Positions 6,698 through 13,154 of a stretch of 19,645 nt of DNA are shown here, piece by piece. Origin of the DNA: Clostridia bacterium (GTDB taxonomy: Bacteria; Bacillota_A; Clostridia; Christensenellales; Borkfalkiaceae); the NCBI GenBank assembly GCA_017462505.1, contig JAFTQY010000030.1, positions 1-19,645 of the forward strand. Reading direction: 5' to 3'. Position numbers and translations under genes: made by a program. The notes below the pieces were generated by a model. The model saw nothing but the letters and a program-made list of their open reading frames with translations. It had not been told where the DNA came from and made no database searches. Position 1 is the stretch's first letter; every line of letters starts with the position of its first letter.

Positions 6698-7402
6698 TTA
6701 ATATTCCGCGCCCGTTGCAAGCGGCTCGTTTTTGCCTTGTAGCGAGTACAGATCGAACTCGCTGTCGATGTCAAATTCTTCCGCCGAATCGAACGCTGCC
6801 AGCTTGGATACGGACACCTCGTACGCCGTCATGGTTTTCATTTCCGTTTCCGACAGCTTTTTCTGGTATTCGCGGCTCTGTATCCTGCCTGAAATGGCGA
6901 TTCTATCGCCGACGGTCAAATTTTTGACAAACCGCGCGTTCCGTCCCCATGCGATACAGGGGATATAGTCCGACTTGTTATAGGCGCGATTGACCGCGAC
7001 CAGTACGTCCGCGATCTCGCGGTTGAACGGGGTGGTGCGGTAGATGGGCGGCTTGCAGATATACCCGCTAAGCAAAATGCTGTTCGGGTTTTTATCGGGC
7101 ATTTCGCTGAGCAGCTCTCGCACAAAAACGGTGAGCATCAGCCGCGATTTGCCGTTTTCGATCTTGTTATAGCTGCGGAATTGCCCCAAGGCAAAGATCG
7201 TCTTGCCCTTGCCGAGCATGCCCCCTTGGATCAGCCGTTCGCTTAATGTCACAGGCAAAATATCCGCTTGCCCCGACAGCCGCATTACCCGCACGAAGAA
7301 CTCGTAAAAGCCCTCGCCGTACACCTCGTGAGAGAATTTTGCGTCGCTCACGATTTCACCCGCAACGTAAACCTTATTGTTTTTTTCCGTAACGTAGTTC
7401 AT
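6698..7402 (-). CDS. ssb: single-stranded DNA-binding protein with two OB folds
   Basis: Binds single-stranded DNA. The 234-residue protein appears to contain two OB-fold segments. The first (about 8-95) is divergent (KVYVAGEIVSDAKFSHEVYG ... GKTIFALGQFRSY). The second (about 107-180) is classic SSB: ILLSGYICKPPIYRTTPFNR, DVLVAVNRAYNKSDYIPCIAWG, and GDRIAISGRIQSREYQKK. The C-terminus (EPLATGAEY) lacks the acidic DDDIPF-like tip through which replicative SSBs recruit partners, so this is probably an accessory paralogue; the replicative ssb is normally between rpsF and rpsR. GGAGG stands seven bases before the ATG. It lies between a sporulation-type deacetylase and the spoIVF-like pair, with its own terminator. 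Confidence 0.85.
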   Translation of the reverse strand: MNYVTEKNNKVYVAGEIVSDAKFSHEVYGEGFYEFFVRVMRLSGQADILPVTLSERLIQGGMLGKGKTIFALGQFRSYNKIENGKSRLMLTVFVRELLSEMPDKNPNSILLSGYICKPPIYRTTPFNREIADVLVAVNRAYNKSDYIPCIAWGRNARFVKNLTVGDRIAISGRIQSREYQKKLSETEMKTMTAYEVSVSKLAAFDSAEEFDIDSEFDLYSLQGKNEPLATGAEY

Positions 7403-7486
7403 TAGAAACCTCCAAACGTATTTTTTGCTGTTTTTGTCAAACGCCCCGCACCGTGTCGCGACGAACGCAAAAAATCAGGCGTCCGA

Positions 7487-8272
7487 TCAGGCGTTTTTGT
7501 GTTGTCTGCCGCTCCTATCTATCGTATAATTTTCGCGATAGATCAGCTCCCCGATCGGCACGAACGTAAATCCGCGGTTTTTCAGCGTGGAAAAGATCAG
7601 GGGCAGGGCTTCGGCGGTATGTAAGCCGTTGTTATGGCAAAGAATGATCGAGCCGTTTTTCGCGCCGTTGATGATGCGCATGGCGATCTCCGTCGCGGAC
7701 AGGTTTTTCCAGTCCAGCGAATCCACGTCCCATTGAATGGGGTACAGCCCCATGGCGTTGCACGTGTCGATCAAAAGATTGTTATAATCCCCGTACGGGG
7801 GACGAAATAAGGTCACCTTTTGCCCCGTCAGCTTTTCGATCGCGGCGGAGGACGTTGTCAATTCGTCCTGTATTTGCGCCTCGGAAAGCTTGCTCATATA
7901 GGGGTGTGTGCGGCTGTGCGTGCCCATTTCATGCCCTGCGGCAATAATTTTTTGGACGTATTCGGGGTACTTTTCCACCCAAAACTGCACGGCGAAAAAG
8001 GTACAGCGCACGTCGTTTTTCGCCATTACGTCAAGCAGGGTATCGGTATAATCCACCCCCCACGCGCAGTCAAAGCTGATCGCGATCTTCTTTTCGTCCG
8101 TTTCCACCGAATAGATGGGCAAAGAGCGGCTTGCCGCGGCGTACAGCGCGTCGTCTTTGGCTTTTTGTATGCCGTAGACGATTGTGGAAACCATACATAC
8201 GACCGCGCCCAAAAGCACGGCGGCGATCGCAAACAGGTGCGAAATTCCTTTTTTAAAACGTTGTTTTGCCAT
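7487..8272 (-). CDS. pdaB: PdaB-like polysaccharide deacetylase (NodB/CE4 fold)
   Basis: Membrane-anchored carbohydrate esterase 4 family protein; PdaB in Bacillus is needed for spore envelope or cortex maintenance. The 261-residue protein has one N-terminal transmembrane helix (about 12-34) and a NodB domain (about 62-245). CE4 motifs in order: SFDCAWG (66-72), GTHSRTHP with H119 and H123, RPPYGDYN (157-164), WDVDSLDW (181-188), ILCHNN (210-215). In motif 1 the catalytic-base Asp (D68) is kept but the second Asp, a metal ligand in typical CE4 enzymes, is Cys. PdaB-type proteins also tend to lack that Asp, so activity on standard substrates is uncertain. The ribosome site is weak (GGAG about 14 bases upstream). 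The promoter must lie in the divergent region to the right. Confidence 0.83.
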   Translation of the reverse strand: MAKQRFKKGISHLFAIAAVLLGAVVCMVSTIVYGIQKAKDDALYAAASRSLPIYSVETDEKKIAISFDCAWGVDYTDTLLDVMAKNDVRCTFFAVQFWVEKYPEYVQKIIAAGHEMGTHSRTHPYMSKLSEAQIQDELTTSSAAIEKLTGQKVTLFRPPYGDYNNLLIDTCNAMGLYPIQWDVDSLDWKNLSATEIAMRIINGAKNGSIILCHNNGLHTAEALPLIFSTLKNRGFTFVPIGELIYRENYTIDRSGRQHKNA

Positions 8273-8379
8273 AGCGTTGCCGTTTACTCCATTTTACTTA
8301 CTTCGATTTGGCGAAATCGCAAAGAAAACGACTTTCTTTGTCGAGTCCTGTCAGAAAAATCCTTTCACAGTCTTTTGCG

Positions 8380-8404
8380 CTCCGCGCGGCAAAACCGCAC
8401 GGAG
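8380..8404 (-). other. hairpin in the divergent intergenic region
   Basis: CTCCGCGCGG (8380-8389) pairs with CCGCACGGAG (8395-8404) with one mismatch and a CAAAA loop. On the minus strand it would lie in the leader of the deacetylase mRNA, preceded rather than followed by a T run, so it is not a terminator in that direction. On the plus strand it is followed by A, which also excludes a terminator. Confidence 0.45.
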
Positions 8405-8430
8405 AAAAAAATCGGGAAAGTCGGTAAGGT

Positions 8431-8459
8431 ATTGTATTCTTTGCGGTGGGGGGATATAC
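8431..8459 (-). promoter_or_regulatory. possible sigma-E-like promoter of the PdaB-like gene
   Basis: Minus strand GTATATC (8453-8459), 14 nt, AATACAAT (8431-8438), close to the Bacillus sigma-E pattern (-35 near GMATATT, -10 CATACAAT). B. subtilis pdaB is a sigma-E gene. The implied leader is about 150 nt, which is long. A sigma factor cannot be proven from sequence alone. Confidence 0.28.
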
Positions 8460-8490
8460 CGAAAAATGCGAAAAACGCCTGTGAAAACGG

Positions 8491-8519
8491 TTTACATTTC
8501 CCGCAAAAGCGTGTATAAT
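8491..8519 (+). promoter_or_regulatory. sigma-A promoter of the small-protein / AsnC / aminotransferase genes
   Basis: TTTACA (8491-8496), 17 nt, TATAAT (8514-8519). A second TATAAT occurs at 8526-8531 near the expected transcription start. The leader is short, about 27 nt, and carries AAGGAGGGAAGG. The remaining 280-bp divergent region holds the hairpin and the minus-strand candidate listed separately. Confidence 0.82.
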
Positions 8520-8552
8520 ATTGCGTATAATATAACGGCAAGGAGGGAAGGC

Positions 8553-8807
8553 ATGCGGATCTGGGCAAAATTGATGACGGACGGACATATCAAAAAGCAG
8601 CTTGTCTATGAAAATCCCGAAAAACTGACCTATTCGCACTTTTTCGATTATCTCACCGAGATCTGTCACGACCTCGATATCCCTACCCCCGTGCTCACGA
8701 AAACGCATATTTTTAATTTTGCGAAGTTCAACCACGTGAAATTTATTTCGCGGGATTTTGTGGAAAACCTCGGCTACGACCATCTGTTTTTAGAGAACAT
8801 TCTTTAA
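8553..8807 (+). CDS. small conserved protein of unknown function (84 aa)
   Basis: No known function. The 84-residue soluble protein begins MRIWAKLMTDGHIKKQLVYE and ends GYDHLFLENIL. It has no membrane segment, signal peptide or metal motif. It resembles the widespread 80-90 residue MRIWAKxMxDxxI proteins seen in many Clostridia, which are annotated only as hypothetical. Start chosen at 8553: a near-perfect ribosome site (AAGGAGGG) and promoter lie directly upstream, while the frame upstream of it is continuous only by chance. It is the first gene of a transcript that probably continues into the AsnC regulator 36 bases downstream. Confidence 0.8.
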   Translation: MRIWAKLMTDGHIKKQLVYENPEKLTYSHFFDYLTEICHDLDIPTPVLTKTHIFNFAKFNHVKFISRDFVENLGYDHLFLENIL

Positions 8808-8843
8808 AATTGCATGAAAAATCAACAAAGGAGCATAGAAATT

Positions 8844-9335
8844 ATGACGGCTTTGGAAAAGGATATTTTGAATATTTTGACGGAGGACGCGCGCATTCCG
8901 CACAAAAAGATCGCGGCGATGCTGTCCGTGGACGAAGAAACGGTGAAAAATACCGTCGCGGACATGGAAAAGAGCGGTTTGCTTGTAAAATACACAGCGA
9001 TCGTGAACAGCGAAAAGGCGGAGGACGCCTTGGTAGAGGCGTTGATCGAGGTCAAGGTGACCCCTAAGAAAAAAGAGGGCTTTGACGGGATCGCGAAACA
9101 GATCGCGGCGTTCCCCGAGGTCAAGGCGGTGTATCTGATGAGCGGCGCGTACGATCTTGCGGTGTTTATCGAGGACAAGACCTTGCAGCAGGTATCCCGT
9201 TTCGTGTCTGAGCGTATTTCTACCTTTGACGGCGTGATGTCCACCGCGACCCATTTCATTTTGAAAAAGTACAAGATCGAAGGGGTGTTGACGGAAAAGG
9301 AGGACGCGGATTACCGCTTGTCGATACAGGCGTAA
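8844..9335 (+). CDS. Lrp/AsnC-family transcriptional regulator
   Basis: DNA-binding regulator that usually senses amino acids and controls their metabolism. The 163-residue protein has an N-terminal helix-turn-helix (about 4-52: ALEKDILNILTEDARIPHKK, AAMLSVDEETVKNTV, MEKSGLLVKYTAIVN) and a C-terminal RAM ligand-binding domain (about 63-142, with PEVKAVYLMSGAYDLAVFIE, the typical G.yD motif). Start chosen at 8844, where AAGGAG is about ten bases upstream; an ATG at 8814 has no ribosome site. The next gene on the same strand is a class I aminotransferase, a common pairing in which the regulator may control the enzyme. Confidence 0.93.
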   Translation: MTALEKDILNILTEDARIPHKKIAAMLSVDEETVKNTVADMEKSGLLVKYTAIVNSEKAEDALVEALIEVKVTPKKKEGFDGIAKQIAAFPEVKAVYLMSGAYDLAVFIEDKTLQQVSRFVSERISTFDGVMSTATHFILKKYKIEGVLTEKEDADYRLSIQA

Positions 9336-9340
9336 AACAA

Positions 9341-9528
9341 TGAATTGCACCTTTGGTGCATGAATTGTTTTATAAACATGAATTGCGGCGTCGCCGCATG
9401 AATTGCAAAACGTTGTTTTGCATTGTGGTAAATATTACAATAATGCCGACAAAGTCGGCAATTCATGAAAACCATAGGTTTTCAAATCATGAACGCTGTG
9501 CGTTCAAATCATGGCGTAAGCCAACTCA
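9341..9528 (+). repeat. array of nine short hairpins with about 5-nt linkers
   Basis: Nine consecutive inverted repeats tile the gap before the aminotransferase. Stems (left arm, loop): TGCACC/TTT 9346-9360; TGTTT/TAT 9366-9378; TGCGGC/GTC 9384-9398; TGCAAAAC/GTT 9404-9422; GTAA/ATA 9428-9438; TGCCGAC/AAA 9444-9460; TGAAAACC/ATA 9466-9484; TGAACGC/TGT 9490-9506; TGGC/GTAA 9512-9523. Stem sequences are unrelated, but eight of nine open with TG and close with CA, and eight have 3-nt loops. Linkers are all 5 nt: TGAAT before each of the first four, then TTGTG, AATAA, ATTCA, AATCA, AATCA, and ACTCA after the last. The array begins six bases after the AsnC-regulator stop and ends 13 bases before the aminotransferase ATG, so it is probably transcribed. 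I know no named element with this form. Confidence 0.85.
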
Positions 9529-9541
9529 TTTACTTACGATT

Positions 9542-10711
9542 ATGAGAGAATTTATCAATAAAAAAGCAAAATTGATACAGCCGAGCGGTATTCGGAAATT
9601 CTTCGATATCGTTCGCGAAACGGAAGGCGCGATCTCCCTCGGCGTGGGCGAGCCCGATTTCGTCACGCCCTGGAAAGTGCGTTCGGCGGCGATCACGTCC
9701 CTGCAAAGAGGGTACACCCAGTACACGGGCAACCGCGGTTTGCCCCAGCTCCTCAACCTCATTTCGCGGTACTTACAGGAGCGGTTTGCGCTCGAATACG
9801 ACCCCGCGCATATTCTTGTGACGGTGGGTGGGAGCGAGGCGATCGACCTTGCCTTGCGCGCTTGTATCGAGCCGGGGGAAGAGGTGCTGATCCCCGACCC
9901 CGCATACGTGTCCTATTCTCCGCTTGTTTCCATGTCGGACGGTACGCCCGTGCACGTGGAATGTCATGAAGAGGACAACTTTGTTTTGACGGTGGAAAAT
10001 TTGGAAAAGGCGATCACGCCCCGCACCAAAGCGATTATTTTGACCTATCCCAACAACCCCACGGGCGCGATCATGACCCGTGCACAGTTAGAAGAGATCG
10101 CAAAGGTGTTTATCAAGCACGATCTGCTTGTCATCACGGACGAGATCTATGCGGAGCTGACCTACGGAGGCAAGCACGCGTCGATCGTCCAGATCCCCGG
10201 CATGAAAGAACGCACGATTTATATCGGCGGTTTTTCCAAGGCGTTTGCCATGACGGGCTGGCGTATGGGGTTCGTCTGCGCGCCTGCTCAAATCGACGAG
10301 GCGATGTTTAAAATTCATCAATACGCGATCATGTGCGCGCCGACTATGTCGCAGTACGCGGCGATCGAGGCTCTCAAAGACGGGTTTTCGGATAACTTTG
10401 CGACGGTGGAGGAAATGCGGGATTCGTACGACAAGCGCCGTAAATTCGTACTGTGTTCCTTGCGAGAAATCGGTTTGCAATGCTTTGAGCCGCGCGGCGC
10501 GTTTTACGCGTTCCCGTCCGTAAAGGGTACGGGCATGAACAGCGAAACGTTTGCAAATGAATTGCTTGCGAAAAAGAAAGTGGCGATCGTTCCCGGCGGC
10601 GCGTTTGGGCAGTTCGGTCAGTACAACGCTCGTATCTCGTACGCGACGAGCATGAACGCTCTTTCCGAGGCGTTCGAGCGCATGGCGGAATTTGTCAATT
10701 CGATAAAATAA
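9542..10711 (+). CDS. class I PLP-dependent aminotransferase (AspC/PatA-like)
   Basis: Cytosolic fold-type I aminotransferase, probably for aspartate, alanine or aromatic amino acids; the exact substrate cannot be read from sequence. The 389-residue protein shows GVGEPDFVTP (34-43), YTGNRGLPQL, the cofactor-binding YPNNPTGA (169-176), VITDEIYAELTY (197-208), the Schiff-base lysine K233 in GFSKAFAMTGWRMGF, and the substrate-binding Arg near the C-terminus (NARISYATS). Start chosen at 9542, giving a family-like N-terminus (INKKAKLIQPSGIRKFFDIV). The frame extends upstream to 9353 only because the hairpin array has no stop in that frame. The start has no strong Shine-Dalgarno site; the array lies just before it, so its translation may depend on local RNA structure. 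Confidence 0.93.
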   Translation: MREFINKKAKLIQPSGIRKFFDIVRETEGAISLGVGEPDFVTPWKVRSAAITSLQRGYTQYTGNRGLPQLLNLISRYLQERFALEYDPAHILVTVGGSEAIDLALRACIEPGEEVLIPDPAYVSYSPLVSMSDGTPVHVECHEEDNFVLTVENLEKAITPRTKAIILTYPNNPTGAIMTRAQLEEIAKVFIKHDLLVITDEIYAELTYGGKHASIVQIPGMKERTIYIGGFSKAFAMTGWRMGFVCAPAQIDEAMFKIHQYAIMCAPTMSQYAAIEALKDGFSDNFATVEEMRDSYDKRRKFVLCSLREIGLQCFEPRGAFYAFPSVKGTGMNSETFANELLAKKKVAIVPGGAFGQFGQYNARISYATSMNALSEAFERMAEFVNSIK

Positions 10712-10785
10712 GCCAAAAAAATGTGATAAAAAGGGACGAAAGGGTGTAAAACAGACGAAATTCTTTTAAAAACGGGCAAAAATCA

Positions 10786-10814
10786 TTGACAAAGAACATA
10801 AAATAAGATATAAT
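10786..10814 (+). promoter_or_regulatory. consensus sigma-A promoter of greA-lysS
   Basis: TTGACA (10786-10791), 17 nt, TATAAT (10809-10814): a perfect consensus match. Expected start near 10821, giving a leader of about 185 nt before greA. The 10712-10785 stretch between the aminotransferase stop and this promoter shows no clear structure. Confidence 0.92.
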
Positions 10815-10879
10815 GTGAAACAGAAAAGGATAAACGCCGTGGCTTTTTGGTGGACAAAAGGTCGCGGTTGTATTTTTAG

Positions 10880-10905
10880 CGTTCCGCAAAAGGACGGTTT
10901 TTTTT
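10880..10905 (+). promoter_or_regulatory. possible attenuator hairpin in the greA-lysS leader
   Basis: CGTTCC (10880-10885) pairs with GGACG (10892-10896) with a one-base bulge and a GCAAAA loop, followed after one G by eight T (10898-10905). The stem is short and weak for a terminator. Upstream GCGG (10864-10867) could instead pair with CCGC (10884-10887), an alternative fold. Speculative. Confidence 0.28.
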
Positions 10906-11005
10906 CGTGTCTTTTGGGGTTTTGCGTGGGGTTCTACGGCGCAAGATTTTTTGCAAAAACACAGGAAAACGCAACCTAAAATCAACGGCGGGGCGAGGAG
11001 GAGCA

Positions 11006-11476
11006 ATGGCTGAACAGCAATTTATTATGACGCAAAAAGGTTACGACGAGGCGGTAGAACGTTTGAAGTATTTGCAGACGGTGAAACGTCAGGAAATCGT
11101 GGAGCGCATCTCGGAAGCGAGAAGCCACGGCGACCTGTCGGAAAATGCAGAATACGACGCGGCGCGTAACGAACAGGCGGCAAACGAGGGCGAAATCGTC
11201 GACCTCGATTACAAAATCAAAAATGCGGTGATTTTGGAAGAGAACAACGACACGTCCTACGTGCATATCGGCTCGAAAGTGCGCGTATACGACGAGGAAA
11301 TGGACGAGGAAGAGGTGTATGAAATTACGGGCTCGACCGAATCCAACGCGATGGAAAACAAAATTTCCAACGAGTCCCCCGTGGGCAAGGCTTTGCTGAA
11401 ACACAAGGTCGGCGAAACGGTAAAGGTGGCTGCGCCCGACGGCGAATACAAACTTTTGATCAAAGAAATTTTCTAA
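11006..11476 (+). CDS. greA: transcription elongation factor GreA
   Basis: Binds the RNA polymerase secondary channel and stimulates cleavage of backtracked transcripts. The 156-residue protein is full length for the family. It has an N-terminal coiled coil (about 12-75) with the acidic tip SHGDLSENAEYDAARNEQ that supplies the catalytic carboxylates, and a C-terminal FKBP-like domain (about 85-156; IGSKVRVYDEE, ISNESPVGKALLKHKVGETV). Start chosen at 11006 with GAGGAGG just upstream. First gene of the greA-lysS pair, a common arrangement in Bacillota, 16 bases before lysS. Confidence 0.97.
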   Translation: MAEQQFIMTQKGYDEAVERLKYLQTVKRQEIVERISEARSHGDLSENAEYDAARNEQAANEGEIVDLDYKIKNAVILEENNDTSYVHIGSKVRVYDEEMDEEEVYEITGSTESNAMENKISNESPVGKALLKHKVGETVKVAAPDGEYKLLIKEIF

Positions 11477-11492
11477 CATTGAGGTTTTACAA

Positions 11493-13004
11493 ATGCAAGA
11501 AAACAAGAACGTAAACGCGCCCGTAGCGGCGTCGGAAGAGGAACAGCTCATCGAACAGGCGAGAATCCGCCGCGAAAAGCTCGCCAAGCTTGTTTCCGAG
11601 GGGAAGAACCCCTACGAACAGGTAAAATATCCCGTGGACGCGGATTCCGCGACGATCAAGGAAAACTTTGAGGCGTACGAGGGTAAGACGGTTGCGATGG
11701 CAGGGCGTATGATGTCCCGCCGTATCATGGGCAAGGCGTCCTTTTCCCATATCGCGGACAGAAGCGGCAGTATCCAGATCTACGTGACCCGTCAGGATAT
11801 CGGCGAGGAAAATTACATGTCCTATAAAAAGGATTACGATATCGGCGACATTTTCGGGTTTAAGGGCTACGTGTTCAAGACGCAGACGGGGGAAATCTCC
11901 GTGCACGTCAGCGAGATCACGCTGTTGACCAAGTCGCTGTTGCCGTTGCCTGAAAAGTACAACGGTTTGCAGGACAAGGATATGAAATACCGTTTGCGCC
12001 ACCTCGATCTGATCATGAACAAGGACGTGCGCGACACTTTCCGCGTGCGCTCGCAGATTTTGAAAGAGATCCGCGCGTTTTTGGACGCGCGCGGGTACTT
12101 GGAAGTGGACACGCCCACGCTGTTGCCTTTGGAAATCGGCGCGGACGCAAGACCTTTCAAAACCCACCACAACGCCCTTGATCTCGATATGTATATGCGT
12201 ATCGAAACGGAGCTTTTCTTAAAGCGTTTGATCGTCGGCGGCATGGATAAGGTATACGAGGTAGGCCGTATTTTCCGTAACGAGGGTATGGACGCTTACC
12301 ACAAGCCCGAATTTACGACTCTCGAAATGTACGAGGCGTACAGCGATTATTTCGATATGATGGACATGATCGAGGACTTGTACAAGACGGTTACGCTGAA
12401 AGTTTGCGGAACGCTGGATATCACCTATCAAGGCACGGAGATCCACATGGGCGACTGGACGAGATTGACCATGGCGGAGGCTGTGAAAAAGTACGCGGGC
12501 GTGGATTATAACGACTGGGCGACGGACGAGGACGCGCGCGCGGCGGCAAAATCGCTGGGCGTAGAGCTCGAACACGAAAACGCAACCAAGGGTTGGGTTT
12601 TGATCGAACTCTTCGACGCGTTCGTAGAGAACAAGCTCATTCAACCCACCGTGATCTACGATTATCCCGTGGAAAACTCGCCTTTGGCAAAACGCAAGCC
12701 CTCCAACCCTGCGTTTACCGAACGTTTTGAATATTTCATCTGCGGTCACGAATACGGCAACGCGTTCTCGGAATTGAACGACCCGATCGACCAAAAGCAA
12801 CGTATGGTAAAACAGGTAGAGGCAAAACGCGCCAAGGGGAACAACGACGCGCAGGTGGACGAAGATTTCATCAACGCACTCGAATACGGTTTGCCCCCGA
12901 CAGGCGGTTTGGGTATGGGGTTGGATCGTTTCGTGATGCTGCTCACGGACAGCTCCACGATCCGCGACGTCATTCTCTTCCCGACGATGAAACCGAAAAA
13001 ATAA
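11493..13004 (+). CDS. lysS: lysyl-tRNA synthetase, class II
   Basis: Charges tRNA-Lys with lysine. The 503-residue protein has the standard LysRS-II layout: an N-terminal helix, an OB-fold anticodon-binding domain (about 62-145, MMSRRIMGKASFSHIADRSG), and the class II catalytic core. Visible there are RPFKTHHNALDLDMYMRIET (220-239), motif 2 GRIFRNEGMDAYHKPEFTTL (258-277), and motif 3 GGLGMGLDRFVML (471-483). Nothing is truncated. The ATG has GAGG about eight bases upstream. Probably co-transcribed with greA. Confidence 0.97.
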   Translation: MQENKNVNAPVAASEEEQLIEQARIRREKLAKLVSEGKNPYEQVKYPVDADSATIKENFEAYEGKTVAMAGRMMSRRIMGKASFSHIADRSGSIQIYVTRQDIGEENYMSYKKDYDIGDIFGFKGYVFKTQTGEISVHVSEITLLTKSLLPLPEKYNGLQDKDMKYRLRHLDLIMNKDVRDTFRVRSQILKEIRAFLDARGYLEVDTPTLLPLEIGADARPFKTHHNALDLDMYMRIETELFLKRLIVGGMDKVYEVGRIFRNEGMDAYHKPEFTTLEMYEAYSDYFDMMDMIEDLYKTVTLKVCGTLDITYQGTEIHMGDWTRLTMAEAVKKYAGVDYNDWATDEDARAAAKSLGVELEHENATKGWVLIELFDAFVENKLIQPTVIYDYPVENSPLAKRKPSNPAFTERFEYFICGHEYGNAFSELNDPIDQKQRMVKQVEAKRAKGNNDAQVDEDFINALEYGLPPTGGLGMGLDRFVMLLTDSSTIRDVILFPTMKPKK

Positions 13005-13012
13005 GTTAAAAA

Positions 13013-13050
13013 ACGCCGATTTGCCCTTGCGGCGAGTCGGCGTAATTTAT
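13013..13050 (+). terminator. hairpin after lysS, probable terminator
   Basis: ACGCCGA (13013-13019) and TCGGCGT (13037-13043) form a 7-bp stem with a 17-nt loop that has an inner GCC/GGC pairing. The tail AATTTAT is only moderately T-rich. On the opposite strand the hairpin is followed by six T, so it would act better as a minus-strand terminator, but no minus-strand gene is nearby. Confidence 0.5.
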
Positions 13051-13154
13051 ACAATTATGCGGAAAAATATCGGCGTGATCTTGGGCACGCTACCGCAACA
13101 AAGAAACTATTCTATTCGTTTATGCGAAAAGCGGCGAATAAAACAGGAGCAAAA

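Noticed and set aside
7403..7445. TTGACA-like -35 before the ssb-like gene on the minus strand
   Set aside because: No acceptable -10 lies 16-18 nt downstream; the sequence there is GTTTGG.
7474..7494. Direct repeat ATCAGGCGT around the deacetylase stop codon
   Set aside because: Two 9-nt copies three bases apart; direct and not inverted, so not a terminator, and short enough to be chance.
9341..9528. CRISPR array
   Set aside because: The repeated parts are only 5 nt and the stems differ from each other; there are no identical repeats of 20 nt or more and no cas genes.
9353..9541. 63-residue N-terminal extension of the aminotransferase
   Set aside because: It reads through the hairpin array and lacks a ribosome site. 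Class I aminotransferases begin where the 9542 start does.
10821..11005. T-box leader for lysS
   Set aside because: No T-box antiterminator sequence or specifier stem was seen, and greA lies between the leader and lysS.
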